Assembly: GCF_001659605.2 (NCBI RefSeq) | Contig: NC_035163.2 | Location: 30,716,158-30,780,157, forward strand | Origin: Manihot esculenta | Taxonomy: Eukaryota; Streptophyta; Magnoliopsida; Malpighiales; Euphorbiaceae | Length of the DNA stretch: 64,000 nucleotides | Direction of reading: 5' to 3' | In this document: piece by piece, positions 49,901 through 62,600 of the stretch | Layout: each line of letters opens with the position of its first letter | Numbering within the stretch: position 1 is the first letter of the stretch | The notes under the pieces: model-generated | Databases searched by the model: none | The model's input: the letters and a program-made list of their open reading frames with translations, nothing else | Told to the model about the DNA's origin: nothing | Translations under genes and position numbers: made by a program

Positions 49901-52900
49901 AGCACCATATTTATTTAAATTAAAATTGCCAAGGCTAGGACTCAAAGCACTTCCCTGTTGGAACCTTGCACAACACTGTAAACTTAACAACTTTAGCTGA
50001 TGTTTATGGCCATGGAGCCACCAAGGCAATGGAAAAAAGATATCCATTGAAATATGTAAACAAATTTTACAGTAATCACAAAGGAGATATATATTATTGT
50101 GCCGAGAACATTTCAACATTTAACTACACAACTAACCAAGGTTTTGAACATTGCGCATTGTGTAACAAGAGTTCAAGGAACCATTACAATATTCAGCATT
50201 TCAAATGCCCCAGTATCACCTGTACTCAGATTTTACCCCAAGAAAGGGTATCCAAATGGTTTCCTTCCTCTTCTTTTCTCAGCCAACCAGCTATGGAGAA
50301 CTCACCCAAAAATTCAGCTCCAATATTTCTTCAAAAACTCAGCTCCCATATTTCTTCCATTCTTGACCCTATAATCTTTCAATATTTGTTTTAGTTAAAT
50401 TATTGGTTTAAAGTTGATATTAACCATTCTGTAAACTTTGTAAAAGAATCCACAACAATCCAATCACTGCCCATATCCCTGGGAGAAATAGTCCTTATGC
50501 CAGAGCAACACAATGATAATATCAAAAGAATTATCATTCACATTAAAAAGCCATTCAAGGGGTTGCAAGCCACATGCAAAACATATTAGTAATAAGCACT
50601 CACTTCCATCTATATAAACAAGAATTTTTCCTTTTTATAATAATCATAACATATGGTTGCAAGCACTGTTCACAAGTGATGCCAAAGTTAGATACTATGA
50701 AAAGGCCACTGTGATAAAGACAAACCATTTCCTCCAACATGGTTATTGCCTCCAGGTTGAAAATGTGCTGCATCCGCAGATCCATTCTGATCGCTCTCAT
50801 CCTATCCCACAAGAAATTGTATGTGCCAAGAAACCTATCATCATAAGGTTGATCCAGCAAATTGAGCAGATAATCAATAGTCTTCTGCAGGATAGGCATG
50901 GGACGTATAAGACTTGCTTCCCTCTCTGCTGTTCTAGTATACTGTGGAAAAACAATAAACAGATATTTATCATTCTGATTCGTAATAAACATTCAAAAGT
51001 AGTTTAATGTACAAAAAAGGCACATTGACCAGAAAAACTAGAAGTGATAAAAGAAGGCACCTTCTTAACAGCAAGAAATTTGGTAGTTTGATTTCTATCA
51101 CCATCCAAGCGCTCATACTGATCAAGATCCCCTTTCCTTTCTCGTTCTTCCCTTTCCGACTCTGAAACATATACGCAGATTATAGACCATATAAAAAATT
51201 AAAGCAGTTTCAGACAAATTCATAAAACAGATGCCCATCAGTTTGTTCCTGATACTACTAAATTAGATGCTTAGAGTAAGATGTATTCAAATTCCTTCAA
51301 CTTTCAGAATCGAGTTGCTTTCTCACAGCAAAATGACAAGGAAATCTTAACTTGATCAAACGCTTATGCACTCAAATAACGCAATTGGATATCATTCTAT
51401 TACAAGATTCCTTCTAGATTGAATAACTAAGAGCCATACCGGGACACATGTCTGGACACAACCCAATAATGATACCGGAGCTTCCCAAGCCATCACAATC
51501 AGAAGAAATATCACCATTGGAGAAATCCCCTCCTGATTCCATGGAGTAATTTCCAGCAAATTTTTGCTTTTCAATTATATATCGCTCACGTCCACTTGCA
51601 GAAACCTTCTTTTCAGCAATATCTGTTCTATTTTCAAATTTTTCACCTAATTCTTCCTTAAAGCGAGCTAATCGCTTTGCCTTGGCTTGAATTTCTCTAC
51701 ATATTGCATGCCAAAACTTAATTAAGTGATTTTTTTAACTTAACTGAACTGTCTATGGATTAAATAGTCACAAAACAGTGGAATTCAGAGCACCAAACTT
51801 TTTACCGTTCAGCACCATCTTGATCGGAATAAGAGTTTCCCTGAAAGGCTTTATCAGAAGCAGGAAAAGGAGGTGACCGTGTTCTTTTTGCAACAGAGTA
51901 GTTGGTGTTTCTGGTGGGAGCAGCTTCAATAGCAGTAGTGTTGGCAGATGGAGAGATTTTTTGAGAAATTTGAGAACCAGATGTACTGGAAAAAGCATTT
52001 GACCTAGCACCCAACCTAGGAGGAGATGTAGAAGACCTGGCAAAGTAAGCACATAATGAGCTCATTCAGATGTAAAGAGGCACTACTTTCCCACACAAAA
52101 CAACCAAAAACTTGTGGAATATCCAAGTTTTGCACAACAAAATTATCCTGTTTAATACACCAGAAAGATTTTACAGATACCTCCTTCAATGTTACTTAAT
52201 TCTTTATCACATCTTTCTGATTTCACAGGGTTGTCAAAAGAGTTATTTTGCTATCCATTGGACAGAATTGTTGAAATTTTATAATTTCCAAAGCTTTCAG
52301 TTATTGAAGCTGGAATTCGAGTGCCACCTGTGTTCTTACTTCAAAAGGCTAATTTACAAACTCATCACCATGCAGGTTTTTCATATTGATAGCAGACAAC
52401 TCACCAAAGGAACTAACACAAAATAAATAAATAAATCAGAAATTTAAGAATATGCACATTTTAAAAGTACCTTCTAGTTTCCTTCTGGAGAACTCCATCT
52501 GCTGGTGATACAGGTGGTGATCTAGCTTGCTTTGGCACATGGACATCTGCATCATCATTCACAAAACTTCTTGCAGAACCATGAGAACCTTCAAATGGAG
52601 AGACTGGGGAATGGTCTTGATGAGCCAATAGATTCGGATAATTATTCATCAACTTGTGCTGATTATCCCATTCAGACTGATACAAAGCAGGCCTGCATCA
52701 CAAATAATAATCCACCTTAAAAAATACTGTGCATAAAGTTAGCAGGAATACAGATGCATATTTGATGTGAGTTTGTGATCAGCATCAGATAAAAAGGCAC
52801 ATCCATGAATGACAGTTTAACCAAATGATGCTGAGGCTAAAGAGTCCATAGATAATAGCTCACCATTAAGCATAGTCACATTAAGGGTGCATCCAAGCCT

Positions 52901-54601
52901 CAAACCAAAAGAATGGTTCTCAAAATTAATCTAATTAGATATAAAGGCAACAGTTTCCAATTAAAATCTGGTGTGACTTGCAACTAAAAAAATTAAAACC
53001 CAATGCAACATATACATGGGAAAATGAGCTTACCTTTGAAGGAAAGTTTGTCTGGGATTTCTAGAAATATCTTCATCCAAAGCTTGTGAAGGAGGTGATC
53101 TGGTCCTCTTTATCTCTGGAAATCTAGAAATCTTAGCTGTAACACTAGTTCCAGCATTGCGTGAAGCAACAAATGAAGCGACTGCAGAAGGTGTTAGATT
53201 CGTTTGGTCATCATCCTTAGAAAGAGAACTCTGGCCGTTAACCCATTGAGAAGGTGACAAAGTTGACCTGAGAAGAAACTAACTCACGTTGTAATACTTA
53301 TTTCACAAACATGGTGACTATAGTTCCCAAATTTTACAGCCAAATATATGAATGTACTTTTTCATGTCTGAGATACAAGATCTCTCTCTTAGAGTCTTAG
53401 ACACAGAATATTCTTATCTGTATACCTGTTTGGTTCCCAGTATCAATAACGCGTCCTAAAAAATGATATTATACCAACATGCATTTTAAATTTTTATTAG
53501 AAAATAAACCAGCTTGCACAGCATCATGCTGTAAGAGAAATGATTAAATACAAGCAATGGAACATGGTTTTCACCTGTGGGCCCCAAAAGATGGATTTGC
53601 AACAGGATGGGTGCTTTTGAAGGACAAAGGAGGTGAGCGAACTCTTCCAAGAGCTTCTGGTCTCCTACTATCACAAGAAAATCCTCCAGTTCTATTAAGA
53701 CATTAACTATGATGAAACAGAAAGCAGGTGCTATTGTATGACCAAGGAGGATGGTTGGAAAAACAAGAGAAATAAGGATAAAGACGATAGGTTTATTTTG
53801 TCATTACCTTGGAATTCCAGCAGATTGGGAAGCATTAGCAGCGAGACTGGAGCCTTCATAAGACAATGGTGGTGACAGCACTCTCTCTGTAGCTACAGGA
53901 CTCCTAGGATCAAAAATTCAGAACCAATTGCATAAAACTCACACTAGCTACCAGAAAATCACAATAAGCATGTTCCAGCGCATGAAACACCAATTACTGA
54001 AGAATATGATCATTGATCGTTTCAATAGCAACACCACCGAAAACAAAAACAAGACAAACTCAAATGCAAATAGCAATTAGGTGATGTACAACTACAGCGC
54101 CATCATTCAAAATCAACTTCAAGGTCCAACTTGAACAAGAATCTGAATATTGGTCGCGAAATCAGATTCATGGTCAAAAGAAACGACAGCTAAGCCCGTT
54201 AAACCCACAAAGAAGCAAAAAAAAACCAGCTTTCTTGAACATTGAAGTAAACCTAAACCCCGTGAATGAATCGAATACTCGTTTATAAATCTTTCAATCA
54301 AGAAGTGGCGTGATTTAAGCACAAACTGATAAGATAAATGGGAGTAAAGCAAATGAATTTATCTTCAAAAAATAATAAAGCATTTAGAATAGAAAAACAA
54401 AATCAGCGCAGCTACAATTTGAGAATGCAATGAAAAAGAAAGCAAAATAGAGTACCTAGAAGCCGGCACGGGGCTAGAATGGAAGAAAGGAGGTGATTTA
54501 GGAGGATAAGGAGAAGGGGAAGGAAGGCGAGGAAAGTCCCCAAAACGCGGTTGCGGTGACGGCCGTCCTGATGGTCCTGAATGCTTCCCAAATCCCGACA
54601 T
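40908..54601 (-). CDS. SAC3B: SAC3 family protein B (mRNA-export scaffold)
   Basis: Plant SAC3/GANP scaffold of the nuclear-pore-linked TREX-2 complex, coupling transcription to mRNA export. Sixteen coding exons, phases consistent: 54601-54456, 53903-53808, 53664-53575, 53267-53034, 52692-52471, 52036-51806, 51696-51440, 51161-51061, 50941-50726, 49339-49112, 49021-48930, 48845-48752, 44038-43946, 43855-43086, 43008-42894, 42635-40908; 1,570 residues. The start is ATG at 54,601 ([16 protein letters not shown]). The N-terminal third is disordered, Ser/Pro-rich, with a repeated RSPP motif. The SAC3 domain starts with [15 protein letters not shown] (about residues 415-430) followed by [11 protein letters not shown] and [19 protein letters not shown]; a long variable C-terminal half follows. 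The intron 48751-44039 is expanded by an antisense copia element. No frame damage in the exons. Confidence 0.92.
44312..44500 (+). repeat. 5' LTR of the intronic copia element
   Basis: 189 bp, TGTTATAAG...CCTTCTACA. Contains TATAAATAGG as a probable TATA box about 55 bases before its end. Confidence 0.95.
44838..48185 (+). pseudogene. Broken copia gag-pol coding region
   Basis: Starts at ATG 44,838 with about 27 residues of gag, then jumps straight to the gag-protease linker, so most of gag (including the zinc knuckle) is missing. The protease active-site motif DSGATDHM is at about 45,073-45,096. The frame ends at 45,498. Integrase follows from about 45,657 ([27 protein letters not shown]). 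Reverse transcriptase lies in two frames at about 46,700-47,450 ([21 protein letters not shown]). RNase H runs to 48,185 ([29 protein letters not shown]). At least four frame breaks or stops (near 45,498, 45,640, 46,800, 47,095 and 47,456) prevent a single polyprotein. Confidence 0.9.
48193..48381 (+). repeat. 3' LTR of the intronic copia element
   Basis: 189 bp, same ends as the 5' LTR, immediately after the GAGGGGGAG polypurine tract. On the gene strand it lies about 370 bases inside the intron from the 48,752 donor. Confidence 0.95.
49340..50725. other. Large SAC3B intron with a 59-bp tandem duplication
   Basis: 1.4-kb intron between the exons ending at 50,726 and beginning at 49,339. It contains a duplicated block starting CTTATGGA at 49,807 and again at 49,866, sharing AATTGTAATATTTAAAGGATGA. 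Open frames on the plus strand at 49,966-50,394 show no family signature. Confidence 0.6.
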
Positions 54602-56387
54602 TTCTCCTTCTCCTCCTGCTGCAGCAGCTTCTGCTTCTTCTTCTTTTTCTTCTATTAATCGATCGAGAACAATTGGTTCCCAAAGCGCGAATCCATAAAA
54701 GGCAGCAGGTGATGCTTTTCTGGAACTTTGCCGTTCGAATAGCCTGATCCTAGTAGAAGCAGCAAGCTGGAGGCGAATGATTTCAGAGACTTATACGACG
54801 TCGCTTAATCCTTTCGGCGGCGGCCAACATAGGACCGCAATAGCTAAACGATATATGTCCCACAAAAAATTAGCGGTATACCATGAGGAATTAATTACTC
54901 CTAATCAGGTGGTTTTTTCATTCCAATAAATTAATAAAGTATTATTTAGTATAATTAAAATAATAAAACTTCATATATTTTTTATATTCTTCACTTATAT
55001 TATTTCATTATTAAACTATTCTTATAATTTATAAATTTTATTTTTAATTTATATTAAACGGAAATATATAAAAAATTAATAAGTTAATTACAAACTCACA
55101 AAAACGATAATCTATATGATGCCTAAAAAAGTCTATTTTTACACTACAGATAAAATATATTAAAAAAATAGTGTCTGTTTTCTATTGTTATTTTAATATT
55201 AATTCACTTGGTTTTTATTTATCACTATTAAACTGAATTTTAACAATCTTCTAATGATAGTTATTGTCAAAAGAAATATCTCTTATAAAAAAATCAAGTT
55301 ACTCTAGAAAATAAATAAATAAATATATATATATAAACTAATCCTAATTTTATTTATAAGTTCAATACAAAAATATCGAATATCCCATTTCATAAAAAAA
55401 ATATATATCGAATATCAAATTAAAAAAGTAGTTAATAAATTAAGTTAGTCAATTTTTTTGAAAGGATCCTCAATCTTAGAATGGTATCGTCAAAATACCT
55501 TCTCCATAACTTTGCTCAAGATGTGAGTGCTCAATTTCTCCTACCAGGACAAAATACACTGAGACATCTGCAGAACAAACTATGTCAGGCACATATGATG
55601 ATAGGATAGGGCTACCCACATGATAAATCTATAAGATTGCAATATAGCCACTTTTGTGGAAGCAAAAGAGCCTGGCATATTTTGCTATACATCTGCTATT
55701 GTTTGGTTGGAGGAGATGTGCTAAAATTTTCACTTGGAGATGTGCAAGTGGAAATCCAGAATACCGACCGTATCAGTTTATTTCAATAGTTAATGATCAT
55801 GTTTAACTTTGAAGTCTTGAAAGCTTCTTTAAATGTTAAGGTTGTTATTAGCTATTTCTTAATAAGGTGATTATGCTGCTGCAAGGACCAATCACCAATG
55901 TGACCTTGACACTAATTTCCTCCTCTTTAAATTTCTTTTAATGGTAGAGTGTTTCTGAGAAGGGTTTTAACACTTCAATCCTTCCCTATGACCTTTCTTG
56001 TTCTCCTCATTTTGTCTTTAATTTTGTAACAATGATTTTTTTTCAAGTCCTAGTTGATGAAAGAAGAAAATGATGAACTCCAGCAGCATCAAAGAGCCTG
56101 TATAAACTTCAGCACATGATTTCTAGTTAAATTCAATTATTGCAATCACCTCATTGAAGTGCACATGAACCAAAAATAAATTATTTGAAAAAAAAAAAAA
56201 ATCAAAACTCAACCTCACTAGCATTAGTAAAGGGTCATTGTTTTTCCAGAGAAACAAAGACATAATATATCAGATTTAAAATGCCGGAATGAATCCCAAA
56301 AAAGTAATTTAAAATAGCTATTCTTCAGTGAAATGACCAGTGAGGTAATTTCTTTAGGAACGGCAAGGCTTCATAATAGCAAACTCT
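54602..56387. other. Spacer between the SAC3B start and the 3' end of the twin-CX9C gene
   Basis: Both neighbours lie on the minus strand, so this holds the SAC3B promoter/leader (54,602 to about 54,850) and the 3' UTR of the upstream small gene. 54,900-55,450 is AT-rich. 55,480-55,950 is more balanced and could be transcribed, but no protein family or RNA was recognised. Confidence 0.5.
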
Positions 56388-56983
56388 TCACTTCACTTTA
56401 TCTTTCTTCCTCCTCTCATTGCATGCCTTTAAGGCTTGAACTTCTGTTAAGCATTTTAACAAACACCACGTATCAACAACTTGCCAAACAACATCATAAA
56501 CTACAATACTCAACCATGAGGATGTAAATCGTTGAACACCAAATCATTAAGAAAAAAAAATAGCATAAGAACCACCCCCCGAAAAGAAAACAAAAAAAAA
56601 GAAACAAAGCTTAACTTAAACATGGCCAATGTTAAGGCAGAGTTCAACACCCCAAACGAATAAAATTGAAGTGCAAAATAGCATACCCTTCTGGCAGGCT
56701 TTCCAGTTCCTATCATTGTCAATAAGACAATCCTACAAAACCCAAAAAGGAGGATTAGATCAGATTAGAAACTAATATGAAACGCCATTTATAGAAATTG
56801 GGTTTTGTAGTTGCTTTAGTTTTCATTTTTGCAAGAAAGAATTGTTTCGTAAAGCACCTGTAGGGAAAGGTAGAGAGATGAGCACTCTCTCAGCTGCTTG
56901 ACGTTCTCGTCGTCGTCGTCCGCATCATCCTGGTGAAGCACTGGCTGCAGAGGCGGCGATGGAAATGGAACTGATTTGGACAT
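56388..56983 (-). CDS. Small twin-CX9C (CHCH) mitochondrial protein, COA4/Cmc3-like
   Basis: Three short minus-strand exons, 56983-56858, 56732-56687 and 56443-56388, join in frame to a 75-residue protein. It begins MSKSVPFPSPPLQPV, has an acidic run DDADDDDENV, then two CX9C motifs: Cys34-x9-Cys44 and Cys55-x9-Cys65, with the linker LIDNDRNWKA. The tail is NERRKKDKVK. All borders are GT..AG. Twin CX9C proteins are oxidised and folded in the mitochondrial intermembrane space by the MIA40 pathway; the LQDC..DW..CQ..V.A.K.C pattern resembles COA4, an assembly factor of cytochrome c oxidase. That function is inferred from the motif only. The middle and last exons are too short for ordinary frame scans, so the gene is easily missed. 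Confidence 0.85.
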
Positions 56984-58979
56984 GGAAGAACCCGATAATG
57001 GTAGAACCAGGAGAAAGAAATGTCGAGTTCGGATTCTAATAGGCGACCCCGGCAATTACCTTTCAATTAGTTGTGGTACTAGGGTTTGAATTTGACCAGA
57101 CTAGAGAAATAGAGTGATTTTGACAAAATTAGAAAAGTATATACGTTCGCTTGCCCTATTTCAAATCAAAGTATTTACAATAATACAATTTAATAATTTT
57201 TTAAATTTATATATAAATATGAAAATTATTAAATATTATTGAGTTCAATTTCCTTGATTTTGAACATGGCATACTGATGAACAATGATCTCTCTGTGTAT
57301 GAGACTTAGAAATAGAAAATTAAAAATAATGGTAGGATTATTGATTTTAGACTTTTGTGTACAAACGTAATTAAAGAAGAATCCAATGTGTTATTCTTGG
57401 CACAACCACTTCATCCCCACCCAACCTTTGAAGTTTTCAACCCAAAAATGGGAAAGAAAGGAAAATCACACCTGTTTTAGTTTTTTTTAATTTTTTAAAT
57501 AAAAACGGGAGGAAAACACCTCTCAAATTTACATGAAATTAAATTTAAAATCTCTCAAATTTACTCAGATATATTCACTATATTAAACTAAATCTGTGAG
57601 TGCATTTGTCTAGTTATTTATATTTACAAAATATTTTTTTTTAAAGATATATTTTTTACCTAATTTATTTAAAAGAATAATTTTATATATAACTTTCTTA
57701 TAATCTAAAAAATAAAATATATTAATATGTTAATGGTGTTGATAGGATTTTAATAGTTAGAAAATAACTTTATATTTTAAATCTAAATAATAACTTAATT
57801 TTCCTTAATATTTTTTTATTAATTTTTCCAAATGTCTAAAAAGATATTAAATAATACATTTTCTAGAATAAATAAGCTTAAGTATATTCATTTTTTATTT
57901 TATTTTATTTCATTTTTATATATCGATCTATTTAGTAGTATTATGAAAGTAAACCAAACATTAAAATAAATGATATGAAGATAGTATCCATAATAAAGAA
58001 GTCCGAAATCCAAATGATATAAATTAAAAAAAAAAAACAATAAAATAGCAAGCGAGAAATTATTTTTCAATTGAATATATTGATAAATATTAAAAGAAAC
58101 TACTTTTTAATTTATATGATATGAAAAATTAAATAGTTAAATTTTATCCTTTAATAAATTTACTAACAGTCTATTTAATTTTAAGATTAAATTAATATTT
58201 TATTTAACATGATTTATTTTTTTTAAAATAAATAAAATCACTGAAAAATTCAATTTATTTAAAATAAAAAATTTTTAAATTAAAAAAGTTTAAAAATTAA
58301 ATTAAATGAAGCGTAAAACTTAGCATCAGTTTATTTTTTAAAAAAATATCTTCTAAAAAAATATTTTTTATATTTTTAAAAATTTAAAATATTTAATTTA
58401 ATAAAAAATATTTGACTAGTTAAAAAAATTTAAAATTTAAGGTTACACTTTAAATATATTATTAAAATTTTTATATATAAATTTATTAATATATTTTATT
58501 TTTTAAATTTAAATTAGATAATAGAAAATAAATTATCTTATGAATTTTTTTCATAAATAAACATAGCCTAATAAAAAAAAATTTAATTAAATCTCCATTT
58601 ATTAATATATTCATAATAAATTATCTTATGAATTATCTAATTTTAGTACAGTAGTGAATAATAATTTTTCTTCAACATTATCTTTAATATATTTTTTTAA
58701 AAAGGAACAATAATACAATGAAAAAGAAAATCTATGCATAGACATCTAATTTTCTACAGATATATATTTTTGAAAGGAGATTTTCTTAAAAAAAGACGAC
58801 CATGGTTAATTTGGAAAGGAAATATATCTAACCATGGTTACTTAGTTTGGTTAACCTGTTATAAGAACAACAAAATATTAAAAAAATAAAAAAATCATAA
58901 AGGCCATTTTTATTTTATACAGAGACTGAGGAGGCGTTAACTGCTCTCCAGCTCCTCTAGCAAAAGGGCAAATAAAAAG
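56984..58979. other. Divergent intergenic spacer, mostly AT-rich
   Basis: Separates the minus-strand twin-CX9C gene from the plus-strand RING gene and should contain both promoters. The first about 100 bases are the leader of the small gene. 57,150-58,900 is low-complexity AT-rich DNA with stops in all frames. No transposon ends recognised. Confidence 0.55.
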
Positions 58980-59637
58980 GAAGAAAGAAAGCTATATATT
59001 TATATATTTTGATCGTTCTTCTTTCTTTAAATGTTCCGAGATTGGTCTCGCATACCTTTGATTTTGCTCGAACAATAAGTTGAGAAATTCGGTACGTTTC
59101 GATCGTCGATTATAATTATAAATCTCAAATTTATCGTACTTGTTTTGTGGATCTTCGATATTATAATTAGAGTATTCTCTCATTTATGGGATTTTGTTTT
59201 TGACCTGTTTTGATCTATGATATGGTTCCTGATTTTAGAAATTGATTAGGCGATGTGGAAATGATGTGTGTATGAACTGGGTATGTTTTTGATGCATTTG
59301 GTATTAGTATTTCTTATCTGGTACTATTTTTTTTGATTGATTTGCGATTTTTGATGCAGAAATTTGATTTGATTCGTTAAGTTTGATATAGAGAAAAAAG
59401 GTAAAAAAATCCTTTTCTTGTCTTCATTTAATGTCGACATGAAATTTCTGTTTCTTGATGTTTTGAATTATATTCATTATGCAAAGATGAGCTAAGGAGC
59501 TGGGTTTAATATTGATTTTTTAAAGTTTGTGTTACTTTATTTCATTTTGATGCATCAAATTAGTGTTACTTTGAGGATTGACACATGAATGATCAATGAG
59601 TTTAACAATTGAATTTAAAGGTATTAACCTTTTGCAG
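58980..59637 (+). other. Probable 5' leader exon and leader intron of the RING E3 gene
   Basis: A strong donor (GGTACGT, GT at 59,092-59,093) and an acceptor (TTTTGCAG ending at 59,637), just seven bases before the ATG, suggest an untranslated first exon ending at 59,091 and an intron of about 546 bases. This explains why the frame upstream of the ATG stays open without being coding. The start of transcription near 59,000, after TATATATTTATATA, is a guess. Confidence 0.5.
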
Positions 59638-59644
59638 CTCAAAA

Positions 59645-62600
59645 ATGACATCAATGTTTGCTAAAGCCAGTAGTAGCTGTAGCAGTCAGGTGCCACCATT
59701 CCATCCAGTCCAAGAAAAAGGAAGCAGAAATAAGAGAAAATTCCGCGCTGATCCACCTTTGGGTGAACCCAGCAAGGTTATGCCTTCACCTCAGAATGAA
59801 TGCTCTGGTTATGAATTCTCTGCTGAGAAATTTGAATCTGCGCCAATTCATGGGTCTTCCAGTGTATGTGGCCTGTGTGGCATTGACCAAGACCATTCTG
59901 ATGGGTTGAAACTTGACCTTGGATTGTCAACTAGCATAGGGTCATCAGAAGTTGGAACAAGCCAGTCTACTGAGGAACTAGAATCAGAAGAATCCCATGA
60001 AGCTGATTGGAGTGATCTTACAGAATCCCAGCTAGAAGAACTTGTGTTAAGCAATTTGGACACAATCTTCAAGAGTGCCATTAAAAAGATTGTTGCTTGC
60101 GGTTATACTGAAGATGTTGCTACAAAGGCTGTTTTGAGGTCTGGTCTTTGTTATGGGTGTAAAGACACAGTGTCAAATATTGTGGATAATACTTTGGCAT
60201 TTCTTAGAAATGGTCAAGTGATTGATCCATCGAGGGAGCACTGTTTTGAGGATTTACAGGAGCTAGAAAAGTATATATTGGCAGAATTGGTTTGTGTACT
60301 CCGAGAAGTTAGGCCTTTCTTCAGCACTGGGGATGCAATGTGGTGCTTGTTGATTTGTGACATGAATGTCTCTCACGCTTGTGCAATGGATGGTGATCCC
60401 TTTAGTAGTTTTGCTGCTGATGGGGCTTCAAATGGGACTTCCTCTATTTCCTCCCAACCCCAGATGAAAGCAGAAGCCAAATGTTCTGAGTTAAATCTTC
60501 CAAATCCTTGTAAATTGGAACCTTCTGTTCCTTGTTCTCATAGCTCTCAATCTGAGGCACCCAACAACATGACAGGAGTTCCCAACACAACCAAGCCAAA
60601 GAACCCCGGTGTTCTTAGTGGATTAGTCTTAGACAAAGATGGAACAAATTCTTCATTTGATCCTGCTGATAAATCTTTCAGTGCTGCAGCAACTGCTCAA
60701 CCTCCTGTATTAGAAGAAAAGTTCGTTGTCAGTAGAAAGGTTCATTCCAATAGTACCAAGAGGGAATACATACTTCGACAAAAGTCACTTCATTTGGAGA
60801 AGGGATACCGAACATATGGGCCTAAAGGATCAAGAACAGGGAAGTTGAGTAGTTTGATTTTGGATAAGAAACTAAAATCTGTTTCAGATTCTGCTCTAAA
60901 AATAAATAATGCTTCTCTAAGATTGAGTAAGGTAATGGGAGTTGATGTTCCTCAAGATAATTTAAGCCAGAACCTTTCTATCAATCCTGGATCCTCTCCC
61001 TCAGCAGCATCTAATTTAGAAAGTTTGAGTGCAACATCTTCTTCACCCAAGTCCAATGTTCCATCTACACTATCCTCAGTCAACACCTCACCTACATTGC
61101 CTGCACTCAACACTCCACCTGCATTGGCTGCTACTGATACAGACCTATCACTTTCATTACCCACAAAAACTAACTCCACTTCAGCCTCTATGAATTGTAA
61201 TGCCGAGGCACCTAATTGCAGTTTTGCTGGTACACCATATGAGAAGTCGCTGGCACAGTGGGTTCCAAGGGACAAGAAGGATGAGATGATTATGAAACTG
61301 GTTCCTAGAGTTCGGGAATTGCAAAATCAGCTCCAAGAATGGACAGAGTGGGCAAACCAGAAAGTTATGCAGGCTGCCCGAAGATTGAGTAAAGATAAGG
61401 CTGAACTTAAGTCACTTAGGATGGAGAAGGAAGAAGTTGAACGGCTCAAGAAAGAGAAACAAACTCTGGAGGAAAACACCATGAAGAAGCTCACTGAGAT
61501 GGAAAATGCACTGGGCAAGGCAAGTGGACAGGTGGAGAGAGCTAATTCTGCTGTTCGGAGGCTTGAGGTGGAGAATGCTGCGCTGAGGCAAGAGATGGAG
61601 GCTGCAAAATTGCGTGCAGCAGAGTCAGCTGCAAGCTGTCAAGAAGTATCAAAGAGGGAGAAGAATACGCTGATGAAGTTTCAATCATGGGAGAAGCAGA
61701 AAACCCTTTTACAAGAAGAACTTGCAGCTGAAAAACGCAACGTTGCAATGCTACAACAGGATCTAGTACGGGCTAAAAAGCTACAGGAACAGCATGAGGT
61801 ATGCTTCTGAACATTCAAATCCAATTTCCTCTTTCTCCATATTTATTCAGAAGTTACATGCAGTATGTGTTTGAACCAATCACTTGATTCTTAAACATGG
61901 TATATAGATAAGTGAATTAGACCAATCATTGGATATAAAGGGCATTGTTAGGTTTATGGTTAATATAGGCAGTGACACTGAGATTGCTATAAAACATAAC
62001 TATTTAGATTGCCAGACATAATCTACTTTGGTTGACTCCTGGTGATAAACTTCATTATCATTTTCCATGTGCCCATATTGAATGCAGTTACTGTGCCATG
62101 GTACGTGCATAAAATATACACCTCTTCCGCAGAGGAAGAATGTATATGGTAAGCACATATTTAGAGGTAATATGCCATGTAGCAGAATTCTCAGTCACGG
62201 AAAGAGGAGAAATTAGGGAGGAAATGGAGAAAGATTAGGAAGAAGGAAAGGAAGAAATCTGCATCCACGTTGATTCTTGAATGTCCCATTACTGGTACTT
62301 CCTTACCAGTTATATTGGCCCCATTACAAGTACTTCCCCACCAGTTAACAAAATAACAAAATAACTGCCCTGTCTATTTTAGTCTGGACATCTCAGTCCT
62401 GCCTATTATAGTCGCACATCTCAGTCAACTCATCCTAGCTCATCCCCTTGTCATAATCATGCATGCTTATGACACGGGATATGTGCATCTGCTGCTAAAG
62501 GAAAGTAACATATCTCATTACCAGTATGTAGATTTTATAGGATCATTGTTTGAAAAATAATTGTATACTGGCATGAAGCAATTATGTTGCTTTTTTAATC

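Noticed and set aside
54228..54243. Match of about 14 bases (CAGCTTTCTTGAAC) to the core of plant miR396 in the first SAC3B intron
   Set aside because: The 5' end does not match the mature miRNA and no complementary star arm lies nearby, so there is no hairpin. Probably chance.
59609..59644. 12-codon extension of the RING E3
   Set aside because: It begins at TTG and crosses a clear splice acceptor (TTTTGCAG); these bases are probably intronic.
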